DNA of 27,890 nucleotides from a virus, in the IMG/VR virus record IMGVR_UViG_3300022920_000030, positions 1 through 27,890 of that record; one strand, 5' to 3'. This document shows positions 15,738 through 21,842 of the stretch, piece by piece. The notes under the pieces are model-generated. The model did not search any database, was not told the DNA's origin, and saw nothing but the letters and a program-made list of their open reading frames with translations. The position numbers were made by a program, and so were the translations under genes. Each line of letters begins with the position of its first letter. Position 1 is the stretch's first letter.

Positions 15738-16433
15738 TTAAGCCCCTATAGCTATTAGATTGGAATCTACAACAAAACCGGTTGTATCCTTTTTGGCCTT
15801 CCCTTTCGCTCGTAGTCCTACTACAACATGTCCGGCGCGCAAATTGTCCAAATCGCTGATGTCGCCGTCTATTACCTTTCGCCCCATAAAATCGCTTGGC
15901 AATTCGCCGCGAAATACTACCGCCATCGGATAACCGGCGGGCATTTTTGCAACTTGATTGCGATATGTCACAGCACCGGAATAGCTAAACATTAGCTTAT
16001 AATTGTCCGGCGTTTTGCCTATACGGTTAACGCGCTTGGTGTAATCATAGAAATCTAAATCCGCGAATAATTGCGGAATGCCTAATTGTTCCCATGCAAT
16101 ATCGCTAATGGTATTGAGTCGGACTACGCCGCGCACATTTTGGCGCTTGCATAATTTGTCGAAGTTGGCCAATTCCTTTTTGAGTTGATCAATAAAGCCG
16201 GATTGATCGGCATGGAAATAGGCCGTCTTGGCGCGCCTTGCATTTGCCACATTATCAAACCGACCGCGACCGGCTGACACCAAACAACCATCTTGGCATT
16301 TTGCGGCCTTACTACCGGCGCAGATAATGTCGTCTGGATATAATGATAGGGAAGCCAAACGGGTAGGAACTTTTTCGCCCTTTTGCGTTTTGGCAATTTT
16401 GGTGTTACTTGCATTAATTGATAATAGTTTCAT
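15738..16433 (-). CDS. GP88-family protein
   Basis: This 231-residue protein has the features of phage GP88 proteins: an N-terminal SINASNTKIAKTQKGEKVPT segment, then ASLSLYPDDIICAGSKAAKC, QDGCLVSAGRGRF with three Cys in a compact cluster (about residues 38, 46 and 50), a central VVRLNTISDIAWEQL, then FYDYTKRVNR, and a C-terminal AVVFRGELP...VIDGDISDL...GLRAKGKAKKDTTGFVV. The Cys cluster suggests a metal or Fe-S site, but that is inference; the family's biochemical role is not known to me. The RBS GGGGGCGTAATC directly precedes the ATG. It heads the larger part of the cassette, after two tiny membrane proteins. Confidence 0.8.
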   Translation of the reverse strand: MKLLSINASNTKIAKTQKGEKVPTRLASLSLYPDDIICAGSKAAKCQDGCLVSAGRGRFDNVANARRAKTAYFHADQSGFIDQLKKELANFDKLCKRQNVRGVVRLNTISDIAWEQLGIPQLFADLDFYDYTKRVNRIGKTPDNYKLMFSYSGAVTYRNQVAKMPAGYPMAVVFRGELPSDFMGRKVIDGDISDLDNLRAGHVVVGLRAKGKAKKDTTGFVVDSNLIAIGA

Positions 16434-16435
16434 GA

Positions 16436-16636
16436 TTACGCCCCCGTGATTATGTTAATTATATAAGCGCCCCAAATGGCGCACCAAACAACCGAAAAAG
16501 ACAAAAAAGCATTTGTCCAAAATTGGCGGCGCTTTATTTTCTCGAATTGTTTTAGCGCGATATATTGCGCCGCGTTTGCTTCCCTTTTTCGGCGGTCAAA
16601 ATCGCCCTTTAATACGTTATTGTTTGAATACTTCAT
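16436..16636 (-). CDS. Small C-terminally anchored membrane protein
   Basis: The start chosen is the ATG at 16636, because GGGGGC lies 5 bases upstream and the upstream stop is one base away; this gives 66 residues. The first 40 are charged and helical (GDFDRRKREANAAQYIALKQ, FEKIKRRQF), followed by one transmembrane segment (WTNAFLSFSVVWCAIWGAYI) and the tail INIITGA. Positive charges before the membrane segment suggest the N-terminus stays in the cytoplasm. Its ending resembles that of the preceding small gene (NIIAGA). Function unknown. Confidence 0.7.
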   Translation of the reverse strand: MKYSNNNVLKGDFDRRKREANAAQYIALKQFEKIKRRQFWTNAFLSFSVVWCAIWGAYIINIITGA

Positions 16637-16637
16637 A

Positions 16638-16775
16638 TTAAGCCCCCGCAATTATATTGCCGTACATGTAAGCCGCCGCCATGATTGGAGTGCAAGCCAG
16701 AAAAATACCAATAGCGCCCATTAATTCTTTGCGCTTCTGTTTATCTATTCGCTTCTGTCTGAATGACTTTTTCAT
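16638..16775 (-). CDS. Small membrane protein, first gene of the 16.8-14.2 kb operon
   Basis: This 45-residue ORF has a good RBS (AAAGGG, 7 bases before the ATG). It has a very basic N-terminus (MKKSFRQKRIDKQKRKEL) and one hydrophobic helix (MGAIGIFLACTPIMAAAYM) ending YGNIIAGA. The charge pattern fits an inner-membrane protein with its N-terminus inside. The stop lies one base before the next ATG, within GGGGGCTTAAT, so the end of this gene also supplies the next RBS. Function unknown. Confidence 0.7.
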   Translation of the reverse strand: MKKSFRQKRIDKQKRKELMGAIGIFLACTPIMAAAYMYGNIIAGA

Positions 16776-17042
16776 GATGTAACCCTTTTTTTGATTAACC
16801 GGATCATTCCGGCTTATTGCTAATATATCGCATTACACCGCCAAAAAACAACCCTTTTTGTTTATACATATATAACAATTTTTTGCCCGCTCTCAATTTG
16901 CGCCTTTTTGCCCGCATCGCGCCGCCAACTGACCTTGCCGCAAAAATGGACTATGCAGTCGATACGCCACAGGCCGCGCCGTTACTAGGTTTTAATGATT
17001 TTTGCCCGATTTTGACCCTCCCAAATGTATCTAGATCGTATT
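16776..17042. other. Intergenic region with promoter-like and repeated sequences
   Basis: No gene is credible here. On the minus strand TTGAGA (16898-16893) followed after 16-17 bases by TATATA-like sequence is a possible promoter for the 16.8-14.2 kb operon; TATATT near 16826-16831 is another possible -10. Three direct copies of TTTTTGCCCG lie at 16880-16889, 16905-16914 and 16999-17008 (plus strand), possibly binding sites for one protein. The region ends at the 11-bp repeat array. Confidence 0.4.
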
Positions 17043-17191
17043 CATGGGATAGCCATGGGATAGCCATGGGATAGCCGTGGGATAGCCGTGGGATAGCCGC
17101 CAGAAAATAGCTGTGGAATAGCCATAAAAAAACACCCGACCAGGTAGCCAGGTGAATTCAAAATGTATCTGTGGAATAGCTATGGAATAGC
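17043..17191. repeat. 11-bp repeat array, left flank
   Basis: Five head-to-tail units of C[A/G]TGGGATAGC run from 17043 to 17097 without a gap. A decayed unit (17101-17111) and TGTGGAATAGC (17112-17122) follow. Two further units (17170-17180, 17181-17191) stand beyond the terminator and end 3 bases from the stop codon of the next gene. Each cluster is led by GTATC or GTATT. The units are not a multiple of three and the region is non-coding; the 11-bp period places every copy on nearly the same DNA face. Confidence 0.85.
17126..17154 (-). terminator. Rho-independent terminator after the 17.2 kb gene
   Basis: The minus-strand stem is CACCTGGC pairing with GTCGGGTG-type sequence (8 pairs, two of them G-T, loop of six), followed by seven T residues. 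It lies between two clusters of the 11-bp repeat, 40 bases after the stop of the 17194-17832 gene. Confidence 0.75.
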
Positions 17192-17193
17192 CG

Positions 17194-17832
17194 TTAGAAG
17201 CCTGCTGGTCCAGATAGAGGTCTAGCGGTCTTCATCGCCTGGTTGAATGCTTTATTGTATGTACGTTTGAAGTGACGCTTGAAGTAAGCCAATGCAATTT
17301 TGTTAGCTGGCCATTGAGCATCGTATTCCATCGATTTAATGTTAGTCCGTATTACCAGTTCTGGCGGCTTTCTCTTAAATCTCTTATACAATCCATGAGG
17401 TCTGTTATTACGCCCTTTTGGCTTACCATAGAAATACTGCTTATCGTTTGCAGCCTTCTTCTTCAAAGTGTTGCGGGGAATGTTTCCGTACTTGTTTAGC
17501 TTCTGTGATACTGGGCCAATCAGGTAGTTCATTCCCCTTAGTGGTGTCCTGGTCCCGCCGTAAGCGAGCAGGCTTAGATATTCTCTTTTATCCTCGATAT
17601 AGACTGCTGAGTACAATTGCTTCTTTGTTGATTTCTTTACCCAGATACCACGCTTAGTCCAGGGGGTTGCGCCTCCCTCAACGTAGTTATCAATGGTGTC
17701 TTTAAGAAAGTCTTGCGCCCCGAACATGGTTGCATTGATTGCCCTGGAGAGAGAGAAGCGTACCTGGCTCTTCTGCAAGTCATTCAGGGTCTTTTCTATT
17801 TCATCCGTATCGATGCGTAAACTAATGGGCAT
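17194..17832 (-). CDS. Basic structural-type protein (gpZ/neck-like)
   Basis: This 212-residue protein is very rich in Lys and Arg. The N-terminal helices (IDTDEIEKTLNDLQKSQVRF, SLSRAINATMFGAQDFLKDT) look like the 'L-x-x-A-l-N-x-t' start of tail completion or gpZ-type proteins. The middle holds TPWTKRGIWVKKSTKKQLYS, YLSLLAYGGTRTPLRGM and GLYKRFKRKPPELV, a pattern I associate with virion structural proteins adjacent to packaging genes. Here it lies alone, about 3.5 kb upstream of terS, between two clusters of the 11-bp repeat and with its own terminator. That isolation makes the structural role uncertain. A DNA-binding protein is an alternative, given its charge. Confidence 0.5.
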   Translation of the reverse strand: MPISLRIDTDEIEKTLNDLQKSQVRFSLSRAINATMFGAQDFLKDTIDNYVEGGATPWTKRGIWVKKSTKKQLYSAVYIEDKREYLSLLAYGGTRTPLRGMNYLIGPVSQKLNKYGNIPRNTLKKKAANDKQYFYGKPKGRNNRPHGLYKRFKRKPPELVIRTNIKSMEYDAQWPANKIALAYFKRHFKRTYNKAFNQAMKTARPLSGPAGF

Positions 17833-17841
17833 AATAAATCT

Positions 17842-17909
17842 CGATTGTATTCACGGGATAGCTGTGGAATAGCCTTCAGAATGTATCTATGAAATAGCCG
17901 TGGAATAGC
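17842..17909. repeat. 11-bp repeat array, right flank
   Basis: Two clusters, each led by a GTATC/GTATT sequence: CACGGGATAGC (17852-17862) with TGTGGAATAGC (17863-17873), and TATGAAATAGC (17888-17898) with CGTGGAATAGC (17899-17909). They are the same orientation and family as the array at 17043-17191 and start about 20 bases upstream of the start codon of the 17194-17832 gene. The last unit abuts the stop of the 17911-18096 gene. Confidence 0.8.
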
Positions 17910-17910
17910 T

Positions 17911-18096
17911 TTAGGACCAGGTCCCACAAACGCAAGTGACAGAGAAGCAAGTGCATTCTCCAGCCATCCTTTCGTCTAACAAATATAACACTTCCTGCAT
18001 CTGCACCCGATCTTTATCTACCAATGCTTCAGCAAACCTCTCGACTAAATCTAGGTCTGCAGCATGTACGTTTTCGTCACAATCTATTCTGAACAT
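17911..18096 (-). CDS. Small acidic protein with a C-terminal Cys cluster
   Basis: This 61-residue protein has a strong RBS (AGAGAGG, 6 bases before the ATG). The body is acidic and helical (DLDLVERFAEALVDKDRVQM, QEVLYLLDERM) and the end carries five Cys or flanking residues in ECTCFSVTCVCGTWS. The C-x-C...C-x-C spacing could bind a metal or form disulfides. It is the last gene read before the right repeat clusters. No family recognised. Confidence 0.6.
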   Translation of the reverse strand: MFRIDCDENVHAADLDLVERFAEALVDKDRVQMQEVLYLLDERMAGECTCFSVTCVCGTWS

Positions 18097-18122
18097 AACC
18101 GGCCTCTCTTTATCCGATTATA

Positions 18123-18371
18123 TCAAACTTCCGTGCCGAATAACTCTTCGCCTGGTAAATGCAGTTCATCGACTTCTGGATCGTCCGATGGGTCAAATTC
18201 AATATGAGTATCGACCCTGTCGCACCACTCTGCTAGTGCTTCTCTCACTGCATGCCTCTGCACATCTGTTTCCATCAAAGAATCAATAATTGCATCAAGT
18301 TGCTGCAATAGGTCATGAAGCTTCATATTTATGCAGTGCCTAATTCTAGACGTAATTCCCATTGTCCACAT
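18123..18371 (-). CDS. Small acidic protein, first gene of the 18.4-17.2 kb unit
   Basis: The ATG at 18371 has AAAGG eight bases upstream and a promoter-like sequence further up, so the 82-residue form is preferred; an internal ATG at 18326 (MKLHDLLQQLDAI) would give 67 residues. The protein is strongly acidic in its second half (EFDPSDDPEVDELHLPGEEL) and helical in its first. It shows no membrane segment or named motif. The next gene begins 26 bases downstream with its own RBS. Unknown function. Confidence 0.6.
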   Translation of the reverse strand: MWTMGITSRIRHCINMKLHDLLQQLDAIIDSLMETDVQRHAVREALAEWCDRVDTHIEFDPSDDPEVDELHLPGEELFGTEV

Positions 18372-18402
18372 AACTCACACCTTTCGGTTAGTAATCGTGT
18401 GA

Positions 18403-18431
18403 ATTGTGGACTTTTTAAACGTAAATGTAAA
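18403..18431 (-). promoter_or_regulatory. Promoter-like sequence before the 18.37 kb gene
   Basis: TTTACA (18431-18426) and CACAAT (18408-18403) on the minus strand are 17 bases apart. The -35 matches 5 of 6 consensus positions and the -10 four of 6. It lies between a terminator pair and the start at 18371, where a new transcript must begin. The same TTTACA hexamer with a 17-base spacer recurs at 13.7 and 19.4 kb. Confidence 0.4.
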
Positions 18432-18594
18432 CTATTGCAGATCGTCTACGGCTACGAGGGAAAGGGAAATGAGGGTAAAAACGATCATGTAAATTATCAC
18501 TGCTGACTCCTGATTAGTTAGGAGCGCATTGTAAAGATGATCAAATGTGATTTGAAATGATTGTTTTATATTAGAAGTATATCGTTAGTGGTAT

Positions 18595-18619
18595 ATAAAA
18601 ACCCCCCACCTGACGGGGG
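18595..18619 (-). terminator. Rho-independent terminator (distal of a tandem pair)
   Basis: On the minus strand CCCCC-GTCAGGT-GGGGG is followed by GTTTTTAT. It is the clearest end point for the early operon read from 26.4 or 19.4 kb. Confidence 0.8.
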
Positions 18620-18635
18620 ATCAGGCAGAGGGGAG

Positions 18636-18669
18636 GGAAAAATAAGCCCTTATCGGCCCCCAGCGGGCT
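18636..18669 (-). terminator. Hairpin with T-tract (proximal of a tandem pair)
   Basis: AGCCC pairs with GGGCT across a 15-base loop that contains further G-C pairing (CTGGGGGCC), followed by TATTTTT. The stem is short, so it is weaker than the terminator 20 bases downstream. Confidence 0.5.
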
Positions 18670-18714
18670 AGTCTGGGTCAAAGGTAAACTTAGGGGAAAA
18701 ACCTCGGCCTAAAA

Positions 18715-18903
18715 CTATTTGATAATCTCATACGCTATAAAACCAAACAGAGCAAAATAAACAGCGGCAAAGTATGCGCGTTTAATTACTATATCTGTCA
18801 TTAGCCATTGCTTTGCATCTGCTACCCTTACTTTTATCTGCGCTTTCATAATCGCTCTGTCTGCACTTTTATGCGCCTGCTTTATAAATTCTTTAATATC
18901 CAT
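18715..18903 (-). CDS. Small C-terminally anchored membrane protein
   Basis: This 62-residue protein starts on the last base of the upstream stop (TAATG). The N-terminal two-thirds is a basic helix (DIKEFIKQAHKSADRAIMKA, QIKVRVADAKQWL) and the end is one transmembrane segment (AYFAAVYFALFGFIAYEIIK). It is the last gene before the tandem terminators. No function is apparent. Confidence 0.7.
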   Translation of the reverse strand: MDIKEFIKQAHKSADRAIMKAQIKVRVADAKQWLMTDIVIKRAYFAAVYFALFGFIAYEIIK

Positions 18904-19355
18904 TAGTGAACCCCTTGGTGTTGCTTGTAATCTTCTATTAAATATAAAAAGCTGTCCATTACCTTTTCATCTAACGTGTTTTCTAAATACAGGTAAATTT
19001 TGTCACGAACTTGAGAACAAAAGTCCGGCTCATCCAAAATACCCTCAAAGTTATCTAAAGCCTCAGAAAGAAACCCATCATTGTCTAGGTCTTTTTTGTG
19101 GCAATCCGCAGCATCCCTAAAAAACGCCGCCAGTATTCTAGATGATGATATCGAGTAGGTCATGTGTAGCGCCAACTCATATCTGTCTGAGCATGTATGC
19201 GGATATATATCATCTAACCAGGTTGGGTGTGACGCAAGCCACTTTGCAGATAACCTATCCTTAAAGTTATCGTCTAGATCAATAGCATGACCATCCCAGT
19301 TATGTGTGACACTCATCGCTTCTGCAACTATTTCATTAAGTTCTTTATATGACAT
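18903..19355 (-). CDS. Hypothetical acidic protein
   Basis: The chosen start is the ATG at 19355 with AAGGG seven bases upstream, giving 150 residues; the longer frame to 19388 lacks an RBS and would begin inside the predicted promoter. The protein is acidic and mostly helical (SYKELNEIVAEAMSVTHNWD, FKDRLSAKWLASHPTWLDDI, CSQVRDKIYLYLENTLDEKV). It is coupled to the small membrane protein downstream. I do not recognise the family. Confidence 0.7.
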   Translation of the reverse strand: MSYKELNEIVAEAMSVTHNWDGHAIDLDDNFKDRLSAKWLASHPTWLDDIYPHTCSDRYELALHMTYSISSSRILAAFFRDAADCHKKDLDNDGFLSEALDNFEGILDEPDFCSQVRDKIYLYLENTLDEKVMDSFLYLIEDYKQHQGVH

Positions 19356-19386
19356 TTTAATACCCTTGTTTTTTGAATGAATCAAC

Positions 19387-19415
19387 ATAGTAATAAAATA
19401 TAAACATCATGTAAA
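19387..19415 (-). promoter_or_regulatory. Promoter-like sequence downstream of ninG
   Basis: TTTACA (19415-19410) and TACTAT (19392-19387) on the minus strand are 17 bases apart. The -10 matches consensus at four of six positions. It sits in the only sizeable gap of the 24-18.7 kb operon and would drive the 19355 gene and the small membrane protein. Confidence 0.4.
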
Positions 19416-19423
19416 CACTTTTG

Positions 19424-19855
19424 TTACATTTCCCCTATGCGCCACTCTTCATCTTTTAACTGCTCTTTAAGGTCACGAGCATATTGAATTACTTGCTCTC
19501 GGTTAAACTTAGGTGACGGTCTCCAGGCTAATCTTTGCATTGCCCGTATCCTCCTGGGCCCATACATGTCTTCCATATAGATACGATAGGCTTCCTGTAT
19601 CTTGGTTGTCTTCATACCATACAGATTGCACCCTGGACACTGTGGATGGCAATTCTCGATGTACAGTTTAAAGACTAAATGCCTGCGACCATAAAAGTGA
19701 CCGCCCTGCATGTTTTTGTAGTGATCTACCTTCCCACATGTGACGCACTGGCAGTACCCATTGTCATCAGATGCCTTTAGCCTCACCAGCCTTTGCATTA
19801 GCTTTGCGGCCTTATCAACCTCTTGGGCTACGGTAGACTTCTTCCTCTTGGTCAC
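19424..19855 (-). CDS. ninG: NinG/Rap-type recombination nuclease
   Basis: This 143-residue protein has the NinG layout: a helical basic start, a CQCVTCGK zinc pair near residues 35-41, GGHFYGRRHLVFKLYIENCH near 51-70, and QCPGCNLYGMK near 72-82, with NREQVIQYARDLKEQ late. NinG (Rap) in lambda is a structure-specific endonuclease acting on branched recombination intermediates. The start is a GTG with GGAGG six bases upstream, 41 bases inside the DUF3310 gene in another frame. With ERF, the exonuclease and SSB it completes a recombination set. Confidence 0.85.
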   Translation of the reverse strand: MTKRKKSTVAQEVDKAAKLMQRLVRLKASDDNGYCQCVTCGKVDHYKNMQGGHFYGRRHLVFKLYIENCHPQCPGCNLYGMKTTKIQEAYRIYMEDMYGPRRIRAMQRLAWRPSPKFNREQVIQYARDLKEQLKDEEWRIGEM

Positions 19856-20057
19856 CTAATGCCTCCTCTATAAGAAAGTCACAATATTCTTTGATCTTAC
19901 GCAAATCCTCAACACCACCCTTTTCTGGCCACCTAGTAATGTACTTAACTATATTCCCCTCACAAAAAGGTAGCTTATTAGCCATTATGTATTCTATAGG
20001 CTGAATCACCTTGTTTCTGTAATGGTCTCCACCGACTTGATTTTCTAGTGACTTCAT
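19815..20057 (-). CDS. DUF3310 protein
   Basis: The 80-residue sequence has the characteristic start QVGGDHYRNKVIQPIEYIMA, then the conserved FCEGNIVKYITRWPEKGG and EDLRKIKEYCDFLIEE. This is the DUF3310 signature found in many phages, sometimes called nucleotide-kinase-like by annotation although a catalytic site is not visible here. It may help in nucleotide or DNA metabolism; the role is not established. Its start overlaps the upstream stop (ATGA) with GGAGG about 10 bases before. Confidence 0.85.
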   Translation of the reverse strand: MKSLENQVGGDHYRNKVIQPIEYIMANKLPFCEGNIVKYITRWPEKGGVEDLRKIKEYCDFLIEEALGDQEEEVYRSPRG

Positions 20058-20236
20058 TCTTCATCTTCCTCCATCTCAAGCATTTTAATTTGTGTTGGAT
20101 AACCAAGGTTACAATGAGGGCAAACACCGTAAGCACTATCATCGTCACCAACCCAATACTCAAGACTGTTACCGCAATCACAGAAACTCTTAACAGCATT
20201 GACTCCACTTTTTGGAAACTGGATAACATTACTCAT
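20054..20236 (-). CDS. Small zinc-ribbon-like protein
   Basis: This 60-residue protein has two Cys pairs, CDC near residue 19 and CPHC near residue 39 (VKSFCDCGNSLEYWVGDDD, SAYGVCPHCNLGYPTQI), spaced as in a zinc ribbon, and an acidic tail (MLEMEEDEE). It starts MSNVIQFPKSG, a common beginning of small phage proteins. It overlaps both neighbours (8 and 4 bases) and so belongs to the operon. It could bind nucleic acid or a host protein; nothing more specific can be said. Confidence 0.7.
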   Translation of the reverse strand: MSNVIQFPKSGVNAVKSFCDCGNSLEYWVGDDDSAYGVCPHCNLGYPTQIKMLEMEEDEE

Positions 20237-21407
20237 CCTTTAAACTCGGCACTACAGTCTTTCTTGAATGTTCACCACTTTTGTAATGGTAAGTAATTGC
20301 GTGAGCCGCTCTCCAACTGACATAACCACCTCTTGCTGCATAGGCATCTGCACCAGCCAGGGTAGGATGTCTTTCTACTATTGCACCCCCGCCCTCCGAT
20401 GCATCTTGCTCTTTGTGATGGTAATGGCCTGTATGTATGTAACAGTACTTTGCCTGGCCCCACATAGCCCTGTATCGAGGCTCTGCGCTAAATAGGGTAG
20501 GTAGTGCTGTATTCTTCTTTTTGTGTCCATGATGGAAGCCCAACATTATCTCACCATGCAAATGAGCGTAGTACGGGAACTCAGTATCGTCCACCTCTAA
20601 TCTTGGATTGCTCTTATAGATAACCTTTGCCGCCTTTCGTAACCAGGCTGAACCGGACTCATCATGGTTACCCTCACAGACTAAAAGCTTGACCTTCTTA
20701 TGCTTGATTAACAGTATCTCAATACACTGCATGGTTATTGATAAAGCCATCTCAATTAGCTTGCCATATCGTGTATCGGCATCTAGAACGTGCTTACTGG
20801 CCGGTGTAACAGCGAGCAGACCATCCCAGTGCAGGAAGTCACCCTGTAGGTTTAAAATCGCTAATTCGCTGTTAGGTGAGCCGTCAGCCATCCTAGTTAT
20901 CGCAGATAGTGCCTCATGCTCTGCAATTGCCATATCCCAACTGTCACCAGTCTCAGCGGACCAGGAATACATACCCAGGTGAAAGTCAGTCAGGGTATAA
21001 AGAGTTAGAAGGTCTGAGTCATGCCCTTTGGGCGCAGGTATTTTAGGCGCAGGCTTCCATTCAAAGCCCTCGATGGCATCTACTATCTGATCTTTATTTA
21101 ATCCCTTAGATCGCTCTTGGATTACCCATTGCAGGGCTTGAGACCCGTCCTCTTTATATGCAGTAGATATTCTTTTGGCTTCAAAGCCTTCTGCGGTTTG
21201 ATGCACTAAATCTCTGTGCGGTGATACACCTTGGCTTGCCGCTTTTCTCTCAAGGCGTTTAAGCATCTTATCAATAGTTCGTCTAGAGCAACCTAAATGA
21301 TTTGCAGCTTTGTTAGCTGACCCATGCTCAATTACAGCATCTAATACTTGATGATGCCTACCAGTCGTAGCAAATTCTTTAAGTATTCTAGGATCAATCT
21401 TATTCAA
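20229..21407 (-). CDS. Calcineurin-like metallophosphoesterase with N-terminal HTH
   Basis: This 392-residue protein has a DNA-binding-type helix-turn-helix at about residues 15-52 (SANKAANHLGCSRRTIDKML), then a linker, then a complete metallophosphoesterase set: DFHLG (Asp141, His143), GD (189-190), GNHD (246-249), HGH (293-295) and GHYH (327-330). Such phage enzymes resemble SbcD/Mre11-type nucleases, so it may process DNA ends. Substrate is not known. The start is a TTG with AGGA eight bases upstream; no ATG lies before the HTH. It lies between the NinB-like candidate and the zinc-ribbon gene in the DNA metabolism operon. Confidence 0.85.
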   Translation of the reverse strand: MNKIDPRILKEFATTGRHHQVLDAVIEHGSANKAANHLGCSRRTIDKMLKRLERKAASQGVSPHRDLVHQTAEGFEAKRISTAYKEDGSQALQWVIQERSKGLNKDQIVDAIEGFEWKPAPKIPAPKGHDSDLLTLYTLTDFHLGMYSWSAETGDSWDMAIAEHEALSAITRMADGSPNSELAILNLQGDFLHWDGLLAVTPASKHVLDADTRYGKLIEMALSITMQCIEILLIKHKKVKLLVCEGNHDESGSAWLRKAAKVIYKSNPRLEVDDTEFPYYAHLHGEIMLGFHHGHKKKNTALPTLFSAEPRYRAMWGQAKYCYIHTGHYHHKEQDASEGGGAIVERHPTLAGADAYAARGGYVSWRAAHAITYHYKSGEHSRKTVVPSLKDE

Positions 21408-21410
21408 TTG

Positions 21411-21842
21411 TCACTTCCTTTTAAGCACCTCGTACTCTGGATTACTTGGCCAGTCTACAGATACGCCTAAAGTATTAATCAAATGTGTATTCAATATATC
21501 ATAAATTTCGCCATATTCCTTGCTTGTAGGCTGAGTAGTACTTGTCTTGCCTGTATAGGATTTCTGTATCGCACCCCATAACTGTTCTCTGACAGTAGTT
21601 TTTGTCCAGGGTATGTCAGCACCTTCCTTAAATACATGCCTCATATCAAATCCAGCATCGTTTAACTTATCAGCTAACCTTTCGCAGTATAGTTGCAGGC
21701 TGTTATTTTGCGCGGGTGATCGGCTACGACCTTTCTTGTATTTATAGGTCACCGCACCATGCTCTTTATACCGAAGTCGGACCTGGGAGATAAACTCCTC
21801 AAGTCCGTGATCAGTTTCTACGCAGACAGTTTCAGCTTTCAT
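21411..21842 (-). CDS. Conserved phage DNA-metabolism protein, possibly NinB-like
   Basis: The 143 residues contain a pattern common in phage recombination clusters: SRSPAQNNSLQLYCERLADK, LNDAGFDMRHVFKEGADIPW, TTVREQLWGAIQKSYTGKTS, and a final L-N-T-H-L...VDWPS. The R-s-x-x-Q-N-x-s-l beginning is shared with NinB/Orf-type recombination mediators, but the following part differs, so the NinB link is tentative. The start overlaps the upstream stop by ATGA. Position next to the metallophosphoesterase and NinG fits a recombination or repair role. Confidence 0.6.
   Translation of the reverse strand: MKAETVCVETDHGLEEFISQVRLRYKEHGAVTYKYKKGRSRSPAQNNSLQLYCERLADKLNDAGFDMRHVFKEGADIPWTKTTVREQLWGAIQKSYTGKTSTTQPTSKEYGEIYDILNTHLINTLGVSVDWPSNPEYEVLKRK

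Larger units (their letters stand above)
18372..18714. other. Intergenic region: tandem terminators and a promoter
   Basis: No gene of convincing form is present in these 343 bases. The right part holds two minus-strand terminators that close the early operon, and the left part a promoter for the 18371 gene (both listed separately). Between them (about 18430-18590) the DNA is AT-rich with no clear repeat, apart from TAACTAATCAGGAGT-like sequence around 18505-18525. Confidence 0.6.

Noticed and set aside
16817-17074. 85-codon plus-strand open frame
   Set aside because: It is made of intergenic AT-rich and repeat sequence, has no RBS and runs into the 11-bp repeat array.
17043-17909. CRISPR array
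   Set aside because: The repeats are only 11 bp and contiguous or nearly so, with no unique spacers of 25-40 bp, and no cas genes are present.
20272-20463. 63-codon minus-strand open frame inside the metallophosphoesterase gene
   Set aside because: It lies inside the conserved C-terminal motif region of that enzyme in another frame, with no RBS and no domain pattern.
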